The position numbers and the translations under genes were made by a program. 15,494 nucleotides of DNA from Syntrophobacterales bacterium. Its GTDB lineage: Bacteria > Desulfobacterota > Syntrophorhabdia > Syntrophorhabdales > WCHB1-27. This document shows positions 13,537-15,494 of this stretch, piece after piece. The number at the start of each line of letters is the position of its first letter. Positions within the stretch are counted from its first letter, which is position 1. The stretch lies in NCBI GenBank assembly GCA_017881765.1, contig JADGQN010000064.1:1-15494 (forward strand), written 5' to 3'. The notes under the pieces are model-generated. The model had not been told where the DNA came from and did no database searches. It was given only the letters and a program-made list of their open reading frames with translations.

Positions 13537-14543
13537 AAGCCCTCGTGACAGGCGCCACAGGGTTCGTGGGATTTCATGTGGCAAAGACATTGCAAGAGAA
13601 GGGAGTTGAAGTCCGTGCCCTCATAAGAGCGGGGAGCGATACTTCTGACCTTGGGCAGCTTGGTGTAGAACTGTGCGAGGGGGACATCAGGGACTATGGC
13701 TCGGTGCGTAAGGCGCTCGAAGGCTGCGCGCAGCTATACCATGCGGCCGCTGATTACAGGCTCTGGGTGCCTGACCCGAAGACCATGTATGAAACAAACG
13801 TTCAGGGTACGGCGAACGTGATGCGGGCGGCCCTGGAAGCAGGCACGGAAAAAGTTGTCTACACCAGTTCGGCAGGGACTCTTGTCCCGAAAAGGAGTCG
13901 CGGCACCATGTGCCACGAGGAAACAGTGGTCGATCTTTCTGATATGACAGGTCATTACAAAAGGTCCAAGTTCCTCGCTGAGCGGCAGGTATATGCTTTC
14001 GTCGATAAAGGCCTTCCCGTTGTCATTGTCAATCCCACCACGCCGATCGGGCCGATGGACAGAAAACCGACGCCCACGGGAAAAGTGATTGTGGACTTTC
14101 TCAGCGGCAGAATGCCGGCATTTATAGATACAGGCCTCAACTTCGTTGACGTCGATGACGTGGGGCTGGGCCACTGGCTCGCGTCCATGCATGGCGCGCC
14201 CGGCGAACGATACGTTCTCGGTAACCGGAATATGAGTCTGGGTGAATTTTTAGGCGTGCTCGGGCGGATAAGCAACCGCAAGCCTCCGCGCCTGAAGCTC
14301 CCTTACGTGCCGGTACTCTTTGCTGCCTATATTGACGAAGCCGTCTCTACGTGGATCAGCCACGTGCAGCCGAGGATCCCTCTGACGGGTGTTAAGATGG
14401 CGAAAAGCCGCATGTACTTCGACTGTTCAAAGGCTGTTCGGACCCTGGGGATGCCACAAACCTCAGTGGAAAAAGCGATGGAAAAGTCGATTGACTGGTA
14501 CTATAGAAAAGGCTACGTGAGAAACCGATCTTCGGGAGGTTGA
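13533..14543 (+). CDS. hpnA: hopanoid-associated NAD-dependent sugar epimerase/dehydratase-like protein HpnA
   Basis: 336 residues, extended short-chain dehydrogenase family. Seen: nucleotide-binding GATGFVG (7-13), the catalytic YxxxK (Tyr142, Lys146 in HYKRSK), the preceding VVYTSSAGTLV strand with Ser, and the PTTPIGPMDRKPTPTG segment typical of HpnA. HpnA genes go with hopanoid clusters and are thought to act on the C5 sugar-derived side chain; the exact reaction is not settled as far as I know. ATG start overlaps the shc stop (ATGA). The stop is one base before the start of the DUF116 gene. Confidence 0.93.
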   Translation: MKALVTGATGFVGFHVAKTLQEKGVEVRALIRAGSDTSDLGQLGVELCEGDIRDYGSVRKALEGCAQLYHAAADYRLWVPDPKTMYETNVQGTANVMRAALEAGTEKVVYTSSAGTLVPKRSRGTMCHEETVVDLSDMTGHYKRSKFLAERQVYAFVDKGLPVVIVNPTTPIGPMDRKPTPTGKVIVDFLSGRMPAFIDTGLNFVDVDDVGLGHWLASMHGAPGERYVLGNRNMSLGEFLGVLGRISNRKPPRLKLPYVPVLFAAYIDEAVSTWISHVQPRIPLTGVKMAKSRMYFDCSKAVRTLGMPQTSVEKAMEKSIDWYYRKGYVRNRSSGG

Positions 14544-14544
14544 G

Positions 14545-15375
14545 ATGCCTGACACCCGCGAGGGCAACCTGGCCAAGCCAACGGACAGGAAACTGGGGGA
14601 TGAGTGGACGGATTGGAAAGGCGAGACCGAATCGGCCGACGTGGAGGCAAACGAGCGCAGTACTACGTTTCTCATACTTGCCGGCGCCATACTTTTGTTC
14701 CTTATTGCATTGCTCAACGTGGGCTGGTATCTGATGAAGCCAAGGATCGAGCAGCTCAGCCGCCCAGCAACCGTTCCATTGGAGTGGTGCGTCGAGGGGC
14801 TCTCCATCCTTATCCTGCTGATCGTCGCGGTTGAGGCCATTTCCGTTGCCAGATTCGGAAAGTCATTGCTGCCCTACGTGTGGGCGGAGAGGTTCCTGCT
14901 TGCGCTGCTTCCGAAAAGCGTCTGGCTCGGAAGGAGGTTCGGCATAAGCAGGGACAGGGTTTCCAACTCTTTTATCAAGGTGCACAATCTCGTCTTGAAG
15001 GCGTATGCCAATCGGCTGAATGTCGAGAGGCTCCTGATTCTTGTGCCCCGATGCCTCGAAAGAGCCGCGAGGAGCCAAGTCGTTGACAGAATCGAGAGAC
15101 TAGCCGCAAAAATGGTCACGGCCTCCGGAGGAGAGGAGGCGAGGAAGGCGATACAGGAAAACCGGCCGTCGCTGATACTGGCGATCGCGTGTGAAAGAGA
15201 CCTGATCAGCGGACTCAAAGACATAGCCGACAGGATACCGGTCCTGGCGATACCGAACAGGCGGCCTCAGGGGCCGTGCAAAAACACCCAGTTACCAATC
15301 GAGGAGCTGGACGCAGCGCTGACTTTTCTTGCCAAAAGAAAAGAGGCAAGATCGATGATCGATCACGCGGTGTAA
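14545..15375 (+). CDS. DUF116 family membrane-anchored cysteine protein
   Basis: 276 residues from ATG 14545 with GGGAGG five bases upstream. Seen: a charged cytoplasmic N-terminus (about 1-38), two membrane helices (about 40-64 and 83-102), then a soluble domain. Conserved DUF116 cysteine motifs are LVPRCLER (Cys170), LAIACERDLISG (Cys216) and IPNRRPQGPCKNT (Cys245). The function of DUF116 is not known; the cysteines suggest metal or cluster binding or redox chemistry. Its place between hpnA and hpnH, in the same transcript, ties it to hopanoid synthesis or to electron supply for the radical SAM enzymes HpnH and HpnJ, which is inference. Family assignment is fairly sure. Confidence 0.85.
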   Translation: MPDTREGNLAKPTDRKLGDEWTDWKGETESADVEANERSTTFLILAGAILLFLIALLNVGWYLMKPRIEQLSRPATVPLEWCVEGLSILILLIVAVEAISVARFGKSLLPYVWAERFLLALLPKSVWLGRRFGISRDRVSNSFIKVHNLVLKAYANRLNVERLLILVPRCLERAARSQVVDRIERLAAKMVTASGGEEARKAIQENRPSLILAIACERDLISGLKDIADRIPVLAIPNRRPQGPCKNTQLPIEELDAALTFLAKRKEARSMIDHAV

Positions 15376-15387
15376 TGGCTGTCTGCC

Positions 15388-15494
15388 ATGCGTTTTCCAG
15401 CCGGTCTGTATAAGTCTCTCGCAATCTCGTTTATCAAGAACAGCCTCAAAGGAGGGAAAAGATTCCCACTGGTGCTGATGCTCGAGCCTACGCA
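15388..15494 (+). CDS. hpnH: hopanoid radical SAM protein HpnH, N-terminal part
   Basis: Partial gene cut by the right edge, 35 codons. Starting at ATG 15388 it reads MRFPAGLYKSL...KNSLKGGKRFPLVLMLEPT, which matches the usual HpnH beginning, where the Cys motif (CxxxCxxC) would follow directly outside the window. HpnH joins a 5'-deoxyadenosyl group to diploptene to form adenosylhopane, the first side-chain step. It begins 12 bases after the DUF116 stop and has no obvious ribosome binding site, so translation may depend on coupling. Identification rests on a short stretch and on the operon context. Confidence 0.82.
   Translation, partial: MRFPAGLYKSLAISFIKNSLKGGKRFPLVLMLEPT

Overview
The window reads as a chromosomal segment of a Gram-negative bacterium that makes hopanoids. 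The gene content suggests a strict or facultative anaerobe of the Desulfobacterota (former Deltaproteobacteria) type, and this taxonomic guess is inference. It rests on an extended hopanoid operon with a DUF116 gene inside it, an aldo/keto reductase with ferredoxin-type cysteines, a short-Q-loop cytochrome bd oxidase and an apparent selenoprotein. No rRNA, tRNA, CRISPR array or insertion sequence was seen.

Layout. (1) 1-1765, minus strand: a three-gene run of a LolA-like periplasmic lipid-carrier protein, a diverged UbiA-like membrane protein and the N-terminal part of a trans-polyprenyl synthetase that runs off the left edge. (2) 1931-4326, plus strand: cydA and cydB, overlapping by one base. 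(3) 4514-4846: an unrecognised 110-residue basic protein with hairpins in its leader. It meets, stop codon on stop codon, a membrane glycosyltransferase of the hyaluronan synthase/NodC type on the minus strand (4843-6216). (4) 6407-7426: an iron-sulfur aldo/keto reductase, which converges on (5) 7477-8331, minus strand: a secreted DsbA-family thiol oxidoreductase whose reading frame contains an in-frame UGA exactly where the first cysteine of the CPYC active site should be. Two perfect hairpins follow the UGA directly, so the gene is best read as a selenoprotein (UPYC). (6) 8667-9029: a small secreted BACON-domain protein with its own good promoter. (7) 9204-15494, plus strand: a tightly packed hopanoid operon hpnJ-hpnK-shc-hpnA-DUF116-hpnH, the last gene cut by the right edge.

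How the genes fit together. A polyprenyl synthetase could supply prenyl diphosphate. Squalene-hopene cyclase makes the hopane skeleton, HpnH adds the adenosyl-derived side chain, and HpnK and HpnJ modify a glucosaminyl head group to a cyclitol ether. The LolA-like and UbiA-like proteins may belong to a separate lipid-making or lipid-moving module. The squalene synthesis genes (hpnC/D/E), hpnG and the glycosyltransferase gene hpnI are not in the window. The strongest observation for a second look is the UGA-containing DsbA-like gene with its candidate SECIS hairpins.
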